Assembly (NCBI GenBank): GCA_963693305.1
Contig: OY855909.1
Span: forward strand, 5,783,845 to 5,847,844
Length of the DNA stretch: 64,000 nucleotides
Source: Meandrina meandrites
Taxonomy: Eukaryota; Cnidaria; Anthozoa; Scleractinia; Meandrinidae
Direction of reading: 5' to 3'
The translations under genes were made by a program, and so were the position numbers. Position 1 is the stretch's first letter. Each line of letters opens with the position of its first letter. Shown one piece after another: positions 23,539-36,773 of the stretch. The notes beneath the pieces were generated by a model. The model saw nothing but the letters and a program-made list of their open reading frames with translations. It was not told where the DNA came from and did no database searches.

Positions 23539-24954
23539 ATTTTTCCCTTGTCAGACGGGAGTTGGGAACTGGAAAATTGGTAACTGAGTAAATTTCTTGT
23601 TACTAGGGAGGGGGGGGGGGTACTTTCTCTATATATTTTAAAGATTTATAAAATTCCTGATCTCAAAGTGACATGGTTTTTCGTGTTTTTTTCATGCAGA
23701 GGTCAGCCAGGCATGCAGAAAATGGACAGGGAAATGATATTTTCCATGTACCCTGTCTATGACAGCATCGAGTCTATGCACTGTTTATGAAGAAATATTT
23801 CTAACATGAGAGACAGTGTTCCATCAATATCCAAGCACCAACAAGAGAGTTGAAAAAATGACGCACAGCAGAGTATTTTTGACGAAATTCGAGGTGTCTG
23901 GGTAGCCAATGAAACACTGTCTTCACACAATCTATGCTAATTAAGTCCCGGTATCCAAAGCTCCTTCACGGTTATGATTTTCTTTGTTGTACATGCAGTT
24001 GATGAATTATTAATGAGTTTGAGAATCTAGGTTGAAAACCCATTACCCTTTTGAGTATTGGGAGTACTCTCGGGCTGGGCATCTGCAGCAACTGGAATTC
24101 GGACAGAGAACAGAGTCACACAGAACTGGACATCAGCATAGTTTATTTCTTTTCTTGACTTAAATGAAATTACAGTTACACCGTTGCTACATTGATACTA
24201 ACTTTTGTTTGATTTAAACGAATAGTAGTTCTTTAAGACCATGTTTGGGCTCGTCACGTAACGCTCCCACCCCGGCTAAAGAAGCGTTGCGTGACGACCC
24301 AAATATTGGCTACGAAGGAAACTAAACATATAGTGGAAGTTACAAATAAACAAAATTAATAAAGAAAAGTCACGTTACACCTCGCGTGTTTCTCCTATTG
24401 TTTTCCACGAAAGTTCGATAGCGTCGATCCCGCGACCAAATTTAAAAAAAAAATACAATTGGTCAGCAATAATTATTTTCCTGGCCAGCTTACAACACAA
24501 CTTTCACTGGTGATGGAGAAGCCTTCTCCGTACCTGGTGTAACGTACCGCGTGCGACATTTTTTCCCGCTCTCGCGCGTCATGCCTCCACATTCAAAGTA
24601 ATTTTCTCGCGCGTTCGCGCACTCACCCACTCGTCTGACCATGAGAGAAGATGAGAGGCTGCAAACAGTGAGCGAGATGCAGCCGAGTTGACTACTGCTT
24701 ATAGAAAACGAAGGGAAGTATTCTAAATGTTTCAGGAGACATTATAAAGGATTGCTGTTCAAAATCTCCAATTTATGTATTTCTTAACTGAAAATTAAAA
24801 ATAATTTTCCCTTTCAAGCGAACGCGCGTATGATCGTGCTCTATCAACGATAACACTCGTTATTTTTATAAGAACGCGTAAATAAGAACATCCTTGGGCT
24901 GAGCCTGAGGATGTTCTTATACATTTTCTTAAATTTTGGGCAAATCTCAGCCTC
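23539..24954. other. intergenic between SDR copy 2 and its downstream repeats
   Basis: No gene recognised. It contains a G run near 23607-23618 and a short hairpin at 24248-24300, whose arms (CTCGTCACGTAACGCT and GCGTTGCGTGACGA) match the sequence at 12103-12120. Confidence 0.45.
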
Positions 24955-25340
24955 GACGTTCTTATAATGAACGGCACGCAATGCATGCAGAAGCGATGAC
25001 GTTTCACATACACGAAATACGATGCAAGGTCAAATGCTGTCTTGAAATTGCTTACACTTTTTGTTTTAAAAGAATGGAAAGATTTCTGTTTACTAAATCT
25101 TATAGAACGCATCAAATATAATTTATCTCTTTCGTTTATACTTTACATTAGTCTTTTCTAACTGCCCAAGAGTATTTTGCTTTGAGTTCTACGCGACGAT
25201 TTCTTGTTGAGTTGACTTACTTTTCCCAGTCCTATTCGGTTCTAGAAAGGTCTAGAAAGATCGGTCGATCGCGCGCAACAGTTCCCGTTCACTCGCACGA
25301 CGACATTAAGCCATGGCATTACGTCATCGCTTAAAAATGG
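24955..25340 (-). repeat. dispersed repeat, copy 2, inverted relative to 14.4 kb
   Basis: Reverse complement of the 14375-14870 repeat, lacking that copy's 110-bp internal segment. The flank at about 24830-24960 carries TTCTTATAAGAAC-type motifs that also occur near 50800. Unclassified mobile element. Confidence 0.75.
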
Positions 25341-25779
25341 TTCTTATAAAAAAAGTGAGTGTAGTAGCAGCTGAGCCGTGTTATATTGGAAGTACGAGAA
25401 CCCGATTGGTTGTGCCACTGTTTTCTAACTTTTCGGGCACTTACCATTTGTCTGGCCGGCCGATCCGGGGGTTTTGAATGTGAAATGGGCATTTTCTACG
25501 AGATTTTCCCACAAATCCACCATAACAATGTATAATAATATTTATGTATTGACTGATTTGACAGCACAAATCTGACTAACAACAGAATTCTGTTCTCGAA
25601 TATACCGGTCTGGCCGACCAGTTCTGACAAAAGGGAAGTGCCCCTAGACTAGGAGGCCAAGTTTTCTGTTAGCAAATAGTCAAAGAGAAGCAACCGAGTT
25701 GACTATTGCTCAAAGAAAACGAGGGCGATTAGTCTTGTTGTTTTAGTAGAAAGTCTACAGTTCAAAGCCTTACAATTTA

Positions 25780-26165
25780 AATTGTTTTAGTAAAATTCTA
25801 ACTGGAATAAACGCTAATAACGGTTTGTAATTATTTTTCTACGCATTATTGAACTTTACGCTTTCACAAAATCGCACGCATTGAATTGTCCTTGGTAAAT
25901 TTGCAGTTGTTTACGCGCGTGCACCCGTTTTTTCAATAATTTAAAGCTTTCAAAGTCAAGAAACCGCTAATGTCCTTCTTTTAGTCTTCTCGGGAATTTA
26001 AATATCCATTTACATATAAATTTCCTCTAAAACTTCGGAAAAACGATGAAAATGTCGCATTTTGTGGACGACCGACAACCACTGCACTCTAATGGCTGAT
26101 AGTATACGAGTAGCTCAGCCAATCAGATTGCAGCATTTGCATTAGTATACTAGTTGAATTCTACT
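25780..26165 (-). repeat. dispersed repeat related to the 52-53 kb copies
   Basis: Read on the minus strand this matches 52085-52490 and 52590-52970 over almost its whole length: TAGAATTCxACTAGT start, AATGCAAATGCTGCAAT, GCCATTAG, GTCGTCCACAAAATGCGAC, the CTTCTTTTAGTC block and GGGTGCACGCGCGTAAACAA. Copies are perhaps 85-90% alike by eye. No coding sequence. Confidence 0.8.
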
Positions 26166-26344
26166 AACAGCGATTAAGTTTATACCACATAAGTGAATAG
26201 TGTTTTTCGCGCGCGTTGATTGGTTAACTCGAAAGTGATTAGCAAAGTACTATAATATAAAACAGTGGGAGAACCAATCAGATTCGCGGATTTCCAATAC
26301 AACATGGCTGAGTTTTTACTAATCGGCCCTGAAGTTTCGCCCTG

Positions 26345-26680
26345 CTCCGGATTCACAAACCAACGTTGTTTACAAAATTCCTTGCGCTAACTGTTCGTTG
26401 TGTTATATTGGTGAAACTGGCAGAGCGTTTAACACCCGAAGAAAAGAACACTTAAGAAATGTAAAAACAGCTGCTAAAGGCTCCAGATTTGCGAACCGGC
26501 CATGCATGGTCCCATGACCATTCCATTGACTTCAACAACGCCTCCGTAATTGACAAAGGCAATTTTCGAATAAGAAAAACGCTAGAATCGTGGCATTCCA
26601 TGGTGACTCCAAATGCAGATAACAATTCCTGTCCACTCCCTGGGCAATACAACATTCTTTTTACACAGATTCATAATTAA
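26345..26680 (+). pseudogene. Penelope-like element fragment: GIY-YIG endonuclease domain
   Basis: From about 26345 one frame reads VVYKIPCANCSLCYIGETGR followed by FNTRRKEHL, the GIY-YIG nuclease core of Penelope-like retroelements. Near 26487 the frame shifts and continues as HAWSHDHSIDFNN and LESWHSM, the conserved C-terminal part that includes the usual ESWHS motif. No reverse transcriptase precedes it. It is a 5'-truncated, frameshifted dead copy, as expected from incomplete retroelement insertion. Confidence 0.8.
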
Positions 26681-27342
26681 TTTACATAGTCCATTCTTTT
26701 TATTCTTACACATTTTTATATTCATATTTCATTATTCACTTTTACCCGTCGAAGACTGTAGTGTAGATCTAGCAGTCGAAAGCTCGTACTTTTAATATTT
26801 TTAGCCAGAGACCGTTCTTAAAAATTCTTTTTAATATTTTAAGTGTGCTTATGATCGTTCTTTCAAATGCCCACGCCAATTTTCAGGCCAATAACCTATT
26901 TCGCGCGTCATTCGCGATCCTGGGGGAGGGGGAGGGGCGGGTACTTGTCAGAATCTCGGGTAGGGAGGTGCGGCCCAGCCGCCTGAACCAAGACATTTGT
27001 GTAGCGTAATCAAACGTGAAATAAGCTTGGTATGAAAACTGAAGTCAACAGAAGTCAAACTTGTAAAAATTCAGCTTGTGGATAAGTTGATATAAATATC
27101 AACACGGTTTGTTTACTATTATGCTTATCCAGTTTAGTCCATGAAAAGATACCCCATTGACAAAAAGGAGTGAAATAGATAACCGTACCCTGTCGGGCTG
27201 CCCGTCACCGTTAAGCCCTTACAAGGGAGTTCCCCCCGCCCCCGGGTTCGTGATGTAGTGTGACTGGTCGCGTGACTCAAGATGAACAATGTGAACTGAT
27301 TGCGTGACTTAATAGTCGCCATCTTTCATTGATTCGTCCGCC
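26681..27342. promoter_or_regulatory. upstream region of SDR copy 3
   Basis: No gene. It holds the presumed promoter and 5' leader of SDR copy 3 by position only. The immediate leader CGCCATGTTTGGTGACTTAC is almost identical to that of copy 2. Confidence 0.3.
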
Positions 27343-27967
27343 ATGTTTGGTGACTTACTAACCATTCTGTTCTCCTTTCAAGGCATCTTGTCACTAATTG
27401 TTCTTGTACTAACTTTGTACATTGGTTGTAATTTCTTGTGTGATGCTCGTGTGCCGGATCTGGAGAAGAAAGCCGTGCTAATCACGGGATGCGACAGTGG
27501 TTTCGGTTACGAGCTTGCGAAGAAGTTTGATGCTCAGGGTTTGCGAGTGTTTGCCGCTTGTCTCACATCCGAAGGAGAAGCGAACCTGAAAAATGAATGT
27601 TCCCAAGAGCTGAGGACGTTAAAACTGGATGTTGCCGATTCCAGTGATGTGCAGAAATCTTTAGAATTAGTTAAGTCAAGCCTTCCTCCCCAAGGTACTG
27701 TTAAGTAAATCGATTTGTTCTAAACGGATCTGAATATTTTGTTCCAGAGATCGTGTATTTAAATTTGCGATGGCGAAATATTCGACTCTGAATCGCAGGT
27801 CCCAGCCGTTCGTGCGTGCAGTAAGGGGATGTGTTCGTGAGAGTGTGGGGAACGGGAGGGGGAGACATTCTCGTCAATGGATGGCCACAGGAGGCTTTTT
27901 TGTGGGGTGGGGGCTAAATCTTGAAAACAAATATCAGAAGAAGAAAGGAATTTAAATAATGATAATT

Positions 27968-28005
<38 letters not shown>

Positions 28006-30166
28006 TTGTGCTTTACATCAAATACAAATTATAAGATACTATATTAATAATTTACTAATTTCTCTTAATTTTATTTTGTACAATGTTATATTTTTTTTTA
28101 CCCAGATTAGAACAACCATGTCCATACTTTGAAATATAGTTTTATAAAAATTATAGATATCTGATAGTTTTTATTCTTTTGTTTTTATAATCACATGGTT
28201 GCAGGTCTCTGGGCAGTAGTGAATAATGCAGGTATTGCATACCCAGGTTTGATTGAATGGCAAACTGTGGAAGAAATGAAGAAAATGCTTGACATTAACC
28301 TCTGGGGTATGGTGTCAGTCACCAAAGCATTCCTGCCACTACTCAAGAGAACCAAGGGACGCATTGTGAATGTTGCCAGCTCTTCAGGACGAGTGTCTAT
28401 CCCAGGTGCTGCGGCATATTGCATGTCAAAGTATGGTGTAGAAGCCTTTTCGGATTCTCTGCGCAATGAAATGAGGCATTTTGGGGTGAAAGTTCACATT
28501 ATTGAACCTGGAGGGTTTAGAACAAACATTGCTTCTGTTGAAAAAAATATCCAGTGCTTAGATCGATTGTGGAAACACCTAGATGCTGACACAAAAGAAT
28601 GCTATGGAATTGAGTACTGTGAGAAAGGTAATATATGAGTATAGGTTAAATAGCTTGATCCAAACACAAGCCACTTTACTAAAGAAAAACTCGCACATTT
28701 TTGAAAATCCAAGTATTCTGAAACTCTCTCACGTCTTCAGCATTAGTACAAACACAGCTCAGACTGATTTCCCGCTGTTTCTTGTCACCAAAAAATACCT
28801 TCCTTTGCAGCTCGTTTCTGGAGATGGTATTTTTTCATGGCATAAAACAACACCTGGGCCCAGTTGTTCAAAGGGTGGATAATGCTATCCACTGGATAAC
28901 TCTCCATCCAGCAGATAAGTGTTGACAAAACAAGCTACGCTATCCACTGGATCTAGTGATTTACCCACTGGATAGCATTATCCACCCTTTGAACAACTTG
29001 GGCCTGGAAAATATGTCTGTGTTCACAGGTAACGTAACATCTAAATAATAGATGAATAAAATTAAGAAAATGAAGGTAACATGGTGTATCATGGCCCTCC
29101 AATCAGAATGCAGGTTGTTAATCCAACCAGTTATAGTTCTAAATGGACTGAAAGAGTGACCACAGACCAAAGTGTAAATAGTCATCAGTCACAATAGGTG
29201 TGAAGCTAGATTATAAATAATTTGAAAATCCATTTGTTTTCTAAGACTGCTTTTTAGGAGAGTACAGACATTGAAGTGGCCCTGCCTCACCCCTCCACCC
29301 ACTTGCAGGAGTTATTTTGCCTAAGTGACAAGTTCTAGAATGGCAAATATAGTCATGTATCGTGAATTAAGCTCTGCTCCCCCAAACTCCCTGCCAGTAG
29401 TCCTAAGTGTCAGCCCTCCTCTCTTCCTTACCCCACCACCCCAAGAAACTACCTTGCCAGCTTTTTCACATAGGCCATTTTACAGATATCGAGTTTGCCC
29501 CCAGAGCATCCTATAATAAATATTTTTTCTTTTGTTATGGAAATTGCAAAATTATCACAATAAAAGAATAAATCATTTCAATGAGCATTATAGGATGCCA
29601 AGGGGGCAAAATCATAATGGCTGCCGTATCCGTAAAACGGCCTATTCACTGAGTGGTGTTGCAATATTAAGGTGTGGTCATGTGACTCTGATAAAAAATT
29701 ATACCGCAGAATATATTAATCCAGATAACTTGAAACTTTGAGGGAAATCAAAAAAAGGTTTGAGTTATCAAGGACAAATGGGGGGTGGGAAGAGGTGTCA
29801 AGTGTTGCAGAGAAAGGGATATCGACATGGAAAGTCAGGGTGTATGCACTGCAGCCATGATCAGCTTTGTACCACACCCTTTAACAACTGTTTGGATGTC
29901 ATGATTTACAAGTTTATTTAACTGTTGTTCTCTCTATCCTAGCCAAACGTTTGATAGCTGACCTAGCCTGGACTAGATCACCACATACTTACAAGGTGGT
30001 CGATGCTATGGTTCACGCAGTGACATCCACTCAACCTAAACTGCGGTATGTAGTAGGATGGGACCACAAGATCATCTGGAGGACTCTTTCATTTCTACCA
30101 TCCGAAATACAAGATTTAGTGTACTTCTCTTTCCCAAAACCCAAAGGAATTTCTGATCATAACTAA
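27343..30166 (+). CDS. SDR copy 3: retinol dehydrogenase-like short-chain dehydrogenase
   Basis: Exons 27343-27694, 28205-28627 and 29943-30166 give 332 residues. Approximate positions: membrane helix 14-34; cofactor motif TGCDSGFG 48-55; NNAG 124-127; catalytic Ser176, Tyr189 and Lys193 (YCMSK). The C-terminal exon reads SPHTYKVVDAMVHAVTST and FPKPKGISDHN. All catalytic residues are present, so it is predicted active. Its C-terminal exon is closest to copy 1 (TSTQPKLRYVVGWDHKIIW is shared). It is a tandem head-to-tail neighbour of copy 2 and convergent with EIF5; candidate poly(A) signals of the two genes lie within 40 bp of each other near 30804-30841. Introns are short (0.5 and 1.3 kb). 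Confidence 0.88.
27966..28002. repeat. (AAT)n microsatellite
   Basis: About a dozen AAT/TAA units in intron 1 of SDR copy 3. Confidence 0.9.
28856..29004. mobile_element. 149-bp MITE in SDR copy 3 intron 2
   Basis: Inverted ends GGGCCCAGTTGTTCAAAGGG and complement, with a further nested GGATAATGCTATCCACTGG arm. A second diverged copy of the family lies at 57341-57475. Confidence 0.8.
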
Positions 30167-30803
30167 TGCTTACAACATACTTGTTAAGCTTTCTTGTTCC
30201 AACATGGTAATGTATTTTGTGGTTTTATTTCGTGCTTTGTGAAAAAAGTCAAAAATAATTTTTTTACTAATTGTACAATGTAATCCTAGTGACTGTTTCA
30301 TTTTGATGCCATGAAATGCGTACAGCAGCATTTGAAACCCAAAACACTTATTTTGATACAGCTAGCTGATTTGAGACTTAAAAACAAGCAACACATCACA
30401 AAGTGTCAAAACAAAACAAGTTCCCCTAACAGATTAATTTTCTGTTGGTTGAGGTAAAACATAGAAAATTTTGAAAATTTTAATGCAGGGCTGATGTTCA
30501 CTAAATACAACTTTTCAGAATTTGCTATGACCGTTTAATAACCTTCTTTATTCAAGTTCCAGTTGATAATCAACTTAGCAATTCACTTGCTTGCCAATGC
30601 AACCGAACAGTTTCTTTAGAATCGATTATTTGATTTAGTTACTTTTGTTCTCAATATCTTTTCAGCACGTTGTTTTTGAGCTGGGAGATGTTGAGACGGC
30701 TGAAACATTTTAACCATAAACTGGTTGCGTTAATTATTAGTTATTTGGTTTTGGTCATTTGGTTGCAATAATTTTTCAAATTTAGGGTTGTGAAACATAA
30801 AAC

Positions 30804-30841
30804 AATAAACTTTGACAGCTAATAGTTTTGTCAATTTTATT
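30804..30841. terminator. convergent candidate poly(A) signals (SDR copy 3 and EIF5)
   Basis: AATAAA on the plus strand at 30804-30809 lies about 640 bases after the SDR copy 3 stop. AATAAA on the minus strand (TTTATT at 30836-30841) lies about 350 bases after the EIF5 stop. If both are used, the two 3' ends would overlap or abut. Confidence 0.4.
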
Positions 30842-31194
30842 GTCTGCCGTTAAGAACCCAACACGCGAAACTACATTTACAAACAGTGGCTTTGCAGTTC
30901 AATGACAAATCAAAAAGTATACCCAGAATCCTTGTGATATCCCACTTCTCTTATGGGCAGTGAAAACTGTCATAAATTACTTTCACAAAACTTACTTCCA
31001 TGCAAATTGTTACATGAATGTATCAATATTAATACGATTAGTAATGAACTTATATAAAGGCACATTCCCTACAGGGAACAACAGCGAGAAGCACACTTAA
31101 TTAAACTTAGAATGAATTTAAAGTGATTTTTTTTTCAACAGCTCAATCATAATTAAACTGAAGTTTTATCCCTCCTCAGTTCCAGCAGGGACAG

Positions 31195-34100
31195 TTAAAT
31201 AGCATCAATGTCCAAGTCATCATCATCCTCATTTGCGGCAGTATTCTTGACTTGAGCCTTCAGCTGCTGGGCCTTAGTGTCATAAACCACTTCGACCTCT
31301 TCCTCTTCCTCCTCTTCGCTAGACTCTTCTTCCTCTGCCTCTTTCAGCCACTTGATAAAAGGGGCCACCTTCTCATGGATCTGAGAGCAAACTTCCTTGC
31401 TTACATACTTTTTAGAAACCTGAAGAAAGAAAAATAAGTTAATTATTATTTATAAAAAAGAACGGTTACAAATAACCAAATGTGTTGTTTACACAGTCAA
31501 TCCTTGCCTAACTCTACAGACATTTGGAATTCTAACCCAAAATTCCACAGTGATGATCTGCAAACTGCCTTGCATTCCAATATATCTGAACCACAATTAA
31601 CAGCCAATTTAGAGAGACTACCATCACCTCTGTAGAGCTCTCAGGGATGCAGCTAAGAAAAAACTTAGGCAGCTCATTAAAAAGCCCAGCCAGCTCTTCT
31701 AGTCTTTGTATCTTCAAAATTTATATCCCAAGTCTTTGTTTTCTAGTGAAAGTTCAGCCGGCGATGAGCTCTTTTCAAGTTTTCCAGACGGTGAAATTTG
31801 CCCAAAGCCGGCTGTTAGCTTCATCAATGAGCTCTCTTTACAGAGTAATGGTGTTTAAGGTACCTTTTCACCCCACTGCAAGATTACTTCCTCCTCCAGC
31901 AGGTCAGAGTCATAAAATGCCTTTAAAATGTGTGGAGCTTTCGGCATCAACTCTGAAGGAAATGACTGTCCAACAAGCAACTCAAATGCACCCAGCAGAT
32001 ACTTTTGGGCCTTGCGGTTACCATTCACAAACTGACAATGAAATAAAAAAACAAATGTTTAAACAAAACCAAAACAGATCCATGCATGTAGTTCATTTAG
32101 TGAACAAGTTCATAAAAATGATTAAAAATCCCAAGAAGAAAATCTAAGAAGAAGAAGATCTAATACACAAAGTTGTGATTTGCAAATTAATTTCCTTGAT
32201 CAGCACTCTGCCCAGTAATGTTTCAAATCCTTCCCTCAGATACCAGGCACTTGCTAAGGGAGAAACTTACCCTCAGAAACAGAGCACGGAACTTTGGGAT
32301 TTGGCTGACCATATTTTTATCAAACAGCAATTCACTGAGTGCCAAGACTGCCTTGTCCTTTATGTCAAGCCTTTCTGCTTCAGCAACAATCTCTTTAGCA
32401 CTCTTGTCCATCATGTTTGATTCCTTCTTTTTCTATCCAAAAAGTTAAGATATTATTCATTTAGAGATGGCCAAGGGTGATGTTTTGCACAATGTAAACG
32501 AGCATCAAACATATTTTTACAAAGTACCTTAACAAAAGCATAAAACAGATTGAAGCGCTCTTCCTGCGTCTTCTCAGTATCATCAGTCAACGCCAATCCT
32601 TTAACTCCCGAGGTAAGGTTCCCCATTCTTGCTTGAACTGCTGCATCACTAGTATCCACACTCCAGTCTTCGTCTGCTGCTGCAACAGGCTGCAAAGCAT
32701 TCACAATACTGGCTTAATTAAAATTTACAAGCCTCTTGACCCACTGTGTTTTTCCTTAGAAACTTGGTGGTCTTCCACATGTACATGTACATGTACATGT
32801 ACATGCACCAGCCCTTCAACCCATTTAAGCACACTGTTGTCCAGTGATGGTTTTCACAGCACAGATTACGAATGGTTGTAACAAAACAATTGTAATTAGA
32901 CACCTATGCTGCTCGCCCTCTAACCAGGAGATGTGAAAAAACAACAACCAGAAATAGAAGATTTGTTGTGATATGTTTACAGACACTCATAAAACCTACT
33001 TCAGCTTGGCCAGTAGTTTGGCATACCTCTTTGTTAAAGTCAGGGTTTTCAATTCCATTTTCACCTGGCTGCATGGGATTGTGGGTTGGGCTTGTGTCAC
33101 CATTTTGCTGCCCTTTCTGCTTCTCTTTACGTCGCTCCTTTTTGTCTCTGTAAAACAGAAAAGCTGTCTTCTAACAACCTGATTTCCATGATTTCTCACA
33201 AATGAGCGCACTCGTGAAATATCGTTTTTGCCACTTAAACATAAAATTCATATCTTTGTGTCACCATGTGATATCCATCAATATAAAATGTTACAAGCCT
33301 CACTTATTTTGATGAGCCTGGAGGGCGAGTCAAAAAACATGGAGAGTAAAAATGTACAGCAACACTACACACTAAAAAACGTCTGAAAAGAAATGTATAA
33401 ACTATCCAACATTCTTTTCCCTAAAATAATACTTCCCACAGTTTTTAATGGTTTGCACTGTCAGGGAGAATAACAAGACTAAGGGAACTAACTGGTCTAG
33501 TGAATGATATTTGTACTGGTTTTACATGTTATTTGTACCCCACTAAGTAGAGTTGGAATTAAGCAGGGTGTGTAAACTCTTTGCCATCTTTCAGGTCAAT
33601 CTGAATAGCTCATCAGACCATTGCTATGAATGGAGAATTTGAGATGGATTGTGATATGATGGTTCCAGTTTGTTTGGTTTTTTTTAGGAATTTCAGGCAC
33701 AGATGTTGATATAGAAACTTAATGGCTTATTTCTAGCATACATGTTACTCACTTTTTTGAAGGTGTTCCAGACTCGTTTGGAGGATTCTTGCAGATGAAA
33801 GTTATCAGCCTATGCTGCATGTGGATAAATCCACTATATCCACAAGCTTTGCAAGTCTGACCAATCCTTTCTTTACGTGTGTCAACAGCCTAACATAATA
33901 CAAATAATAAAATTAGAACTGGCCCTTCAAATTCACTTTCATTAACCTCAAAATTAAGCTAAAAGAAATATTTTTTCTCAGAAAAGAAGCCACCAAAAAT
34001 TTAGAAAAAACAAAAACGCATCAGCTTTAGAAACCTTTTCGTAATCCCAGGAGGTTATCTGCCTTTTGCAACATTGAAATTGTTGTCCTGAACTGAAAAA

Positions 34101-36319
34101 CACTCTCCACTGGTAGCTCTTATGAATACAACAAAGCAATCTTCAAGTATCAACTTATCTCTGATAACAAGATTAGACAGCTTTATTGGTACTTTACATC
34201 TAAATGGTTACAACAGTACAGTGCTTAACATACCAAAACAGTTTCTGGATTGTCACAATCTGGGCATAAAACAAACTTCTCAATAAAGCCATCAAGAATG
34301 TCCTGCAACTTGTCTGCATCATGTGATCCATTCACAATGTAACGCTCATTCTTCAAGTCAATCTGGGTCTGTGCACCCAGTTCACAACCAAAATACTTGG
34401 TTGGATCTAAGGACGGGAAAATAATATAAAGCTTATATATTGCTGAAAAAACAATGACTAGCCCTGTATCAGATTAGGTTTGTTCTCATTTACAGCAACT
34501 AGACGAGTATTACAAAACATACACAAATAAAATGTAACATGAATTATTCACTTAAATCATTGTCTCAGGACAGGTTCAGGAACAAGAACTGACTTGAGGA
34601 ATAACTATTGGTGAACTGTATGCATTGTTACAACTATATTTTTTTAACTGAAGTGACTCGACATTTTGCAGGTAGTGGAATCTAGACCAATAAATGTAGC
34701 TGACTTATAGAAGGTATCTTTTACACTTCCTTTTGCAAAGTATGAGCAGATCAGGCCAACAGGACACACATGTAAAGAAGAGGATGTTGACGCAGGGGTT
34801 TTGAAGTGGCACTGCAGTTCAAATATTACAAAGAGTAAACAACTTTCTACCTTCACTTGGCCACATGCAATTGATATAAAAAAACTTCTAATATGCCAAT
34901 TATGTTTTAAGGCGCTAACTTCCCCAGATGAAGGATTCTGGCCAAAGTCTAACAACAGAGCCATACGTCAAGTGCTTGTACTTATCAAATACCACAACAA
35001 ATGATTTCCTTACATGCAGCTGGTCTCTGCAATGCTTTGGCAATTTCTACCATATTGACAATAACTGTTTTGATTCCATTTCCTTTGCCCTCCACCTGAA
35101 AATATTTGTGAAATGAAACTGACACTCCTCAAAGCATTAATTTTATAAACTCTGGTTACATATATACTTACAAACTTAAACGAAACATCCAACAACTAAT
35201 AATACATGTACAAAGATCAACATTTCCTGTACCCTCTTTCTTAACAGTAGTTAATAAATTTACTAAATGTATACAAAAAGAAATCATTCATTCATCTGGC
35301 AAGCGAGAGCTGTCAGATATATAAATTACTGTCAGTCGCATCTACCCGGGAACACACATGCTAAAAACATGTTTTCACTTTATGTCAAATGTCTGCATTT
35401 CACGTGTAAAACTTTGAAGTTTTCCCACCCAAATGTAACTGTACAAATGTAAAGTTCCCTCAGCAGAGTTGGTGTTCTCGTGGTTCACTCAGTTTACTGT
35501 AAAGGTTTTTTAAAATTTTGGGAGACTTAACTTCAGTTTCAAGCCGTCTGCATTTGTCAAGTGGACGACACTGAATGGTTTACAGATCTTTATAGAAAAT
35601 TAATTTCATACGAAGCCGAGACAGCCAGACAACAGTCGTGCCACATGTTTACGGCTCGCTGAGCATAAAATTATTGTACACTGTACCTTTTGTTTTTATG
35701 GTGTTTTATTCCGATGGTTATGCAAAGCAAAGCCATTTTTGATGACATAACTGCAGAAGGGTTTGACATGAACCAGTTAAAAATACTGCAAAGAGTTGTG
35801 GCCACAAAATGAAATATATATTTATTGCCTGTACACTTTAGTGACTGCTCATGCAAAATGTTGCCTGATGCTGCTTCAAACTTTGAAATTTGACAAACAA
35901 ACATGCAACGTTTGATAGCCAATTAGAACATGTTTTTAGTGTGTGCGTTCACGGGTAGATGCAATCGACAGTATCACTAATTAATATGACACAAGTTTTG
36001 TGGGGAGAACTGTTTTGTGTACATGTAAATCCAAAATTTACAGCTTGCTTAAGATTGTCATGTTATGAACATTGTAGCCACAGCCAATATAACAGATTAA
36101 AGTTGTTTATGATTTTTGCATGACAAAGGCAGTGTGTACTACAAATTTAACGGCATGAGCTATATTTGCCCTTGGAACAACACAGTGTTAAGGGTTAAAC
36201 AATCAAAATTCCTGGCAAACAATTTCTTGAAGTAAAAGTCTTACCTTGGCTAGGAGTTTTGGCATCTTGTAACGATAAAACTGGTCGGTGTTTTTTCTGT
36301 TGACATTGACAAGAGCCAT
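31195..36319 (-). CDS. eukaryotic translation initiation factor 5 (eIF5)
   Basis: Nine coding exons on the minus strand: 36319-36245, 35095-35014, 34406-34234, 33889-33753, 33147-33027, 32689-32528, 32432-32271, 32031-31864, 31419-31195. They join in frame to 434 residues (human 431). eIF5 is the GTPase-activating protein of eIF2 in the 43S/48S complex and helps select the start codon. The N-terminus [19 protein letters not shown] holds the conserved arginine (R16 here, Arg15 in human) needed for GTP hydrolysis. A four-cysteine zinc finger follows (CPDC ... CKACGYSG), then a charged linker, the HEAT/W2 domain ([42 protein letters not shown]) and an acidic tail ending [11 protein letters not shown]. 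Only the linker is poorly conserved. A 5' untranslated intron is likely (donor at 37955, acceptor at 36525). Confidence 0.95.
32777..32811. repeat. (ACATGT)n microsatellite
   Basis: Five tandem copies of a self-complementary hexamer, in the intron between EIF5 exons 5 and 6. Confidence 0.9.
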
Positions 36320-36773
36320 GATTGATTCCTTTTTATAAGCTTCCTCTTTGATAAACGCTTGTAGTGATTGCAGTTACTGCAATAATTTCTGCTGTGACTT
36401 ATTTTCCCTATTAACTTCATAAAAGTTTTATGTCTTGTCCGTATCGTGAAACAAGGAAGGCGTTCGAGCCCTGTTTGATATTCTGTGTGAAAATGAATCT
36501 TGAGTCTGCTCAACCGAGTCCAACCTAAGGAGAAATAAGGACAGGTGAGCGCAAGATAAGAATGATTATTATGTGCAATACAGTTTTTCAGTCATCTGTG
36601 AACACAAGAAGAACTATGCCCCAGCATCAATCCTTCAATCCCTCGACCCAGAACAGACTTACCTTTTAGCTTTGATCCTAAAATGACAGAACCTTGAGCC
36701 CTTGAGATATCAATTAAACCTACACATGCTCTTTTTCTTGAATAATTGACCCATTCAAATTTTCACCCACTTT

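Noticed and set aside
31500..32147. Plus-strand gene overlapping EIF5
   Set aside because: The open frame is antisense to an eIF5 exon and its introns; no family resemblance or splice context.
32453..32704. Separate small gene on the minus strand
   Set aside because: It is eIF5 coding exon 6 with read-through into introns; the flanks have splice signals and the frame fits eIF5.
34644..34964. Minus-strand 106-codon frame in EIF5 intron 2
   Set aside because: No recognised motifs, no splice context; likely chance or an old repeat.
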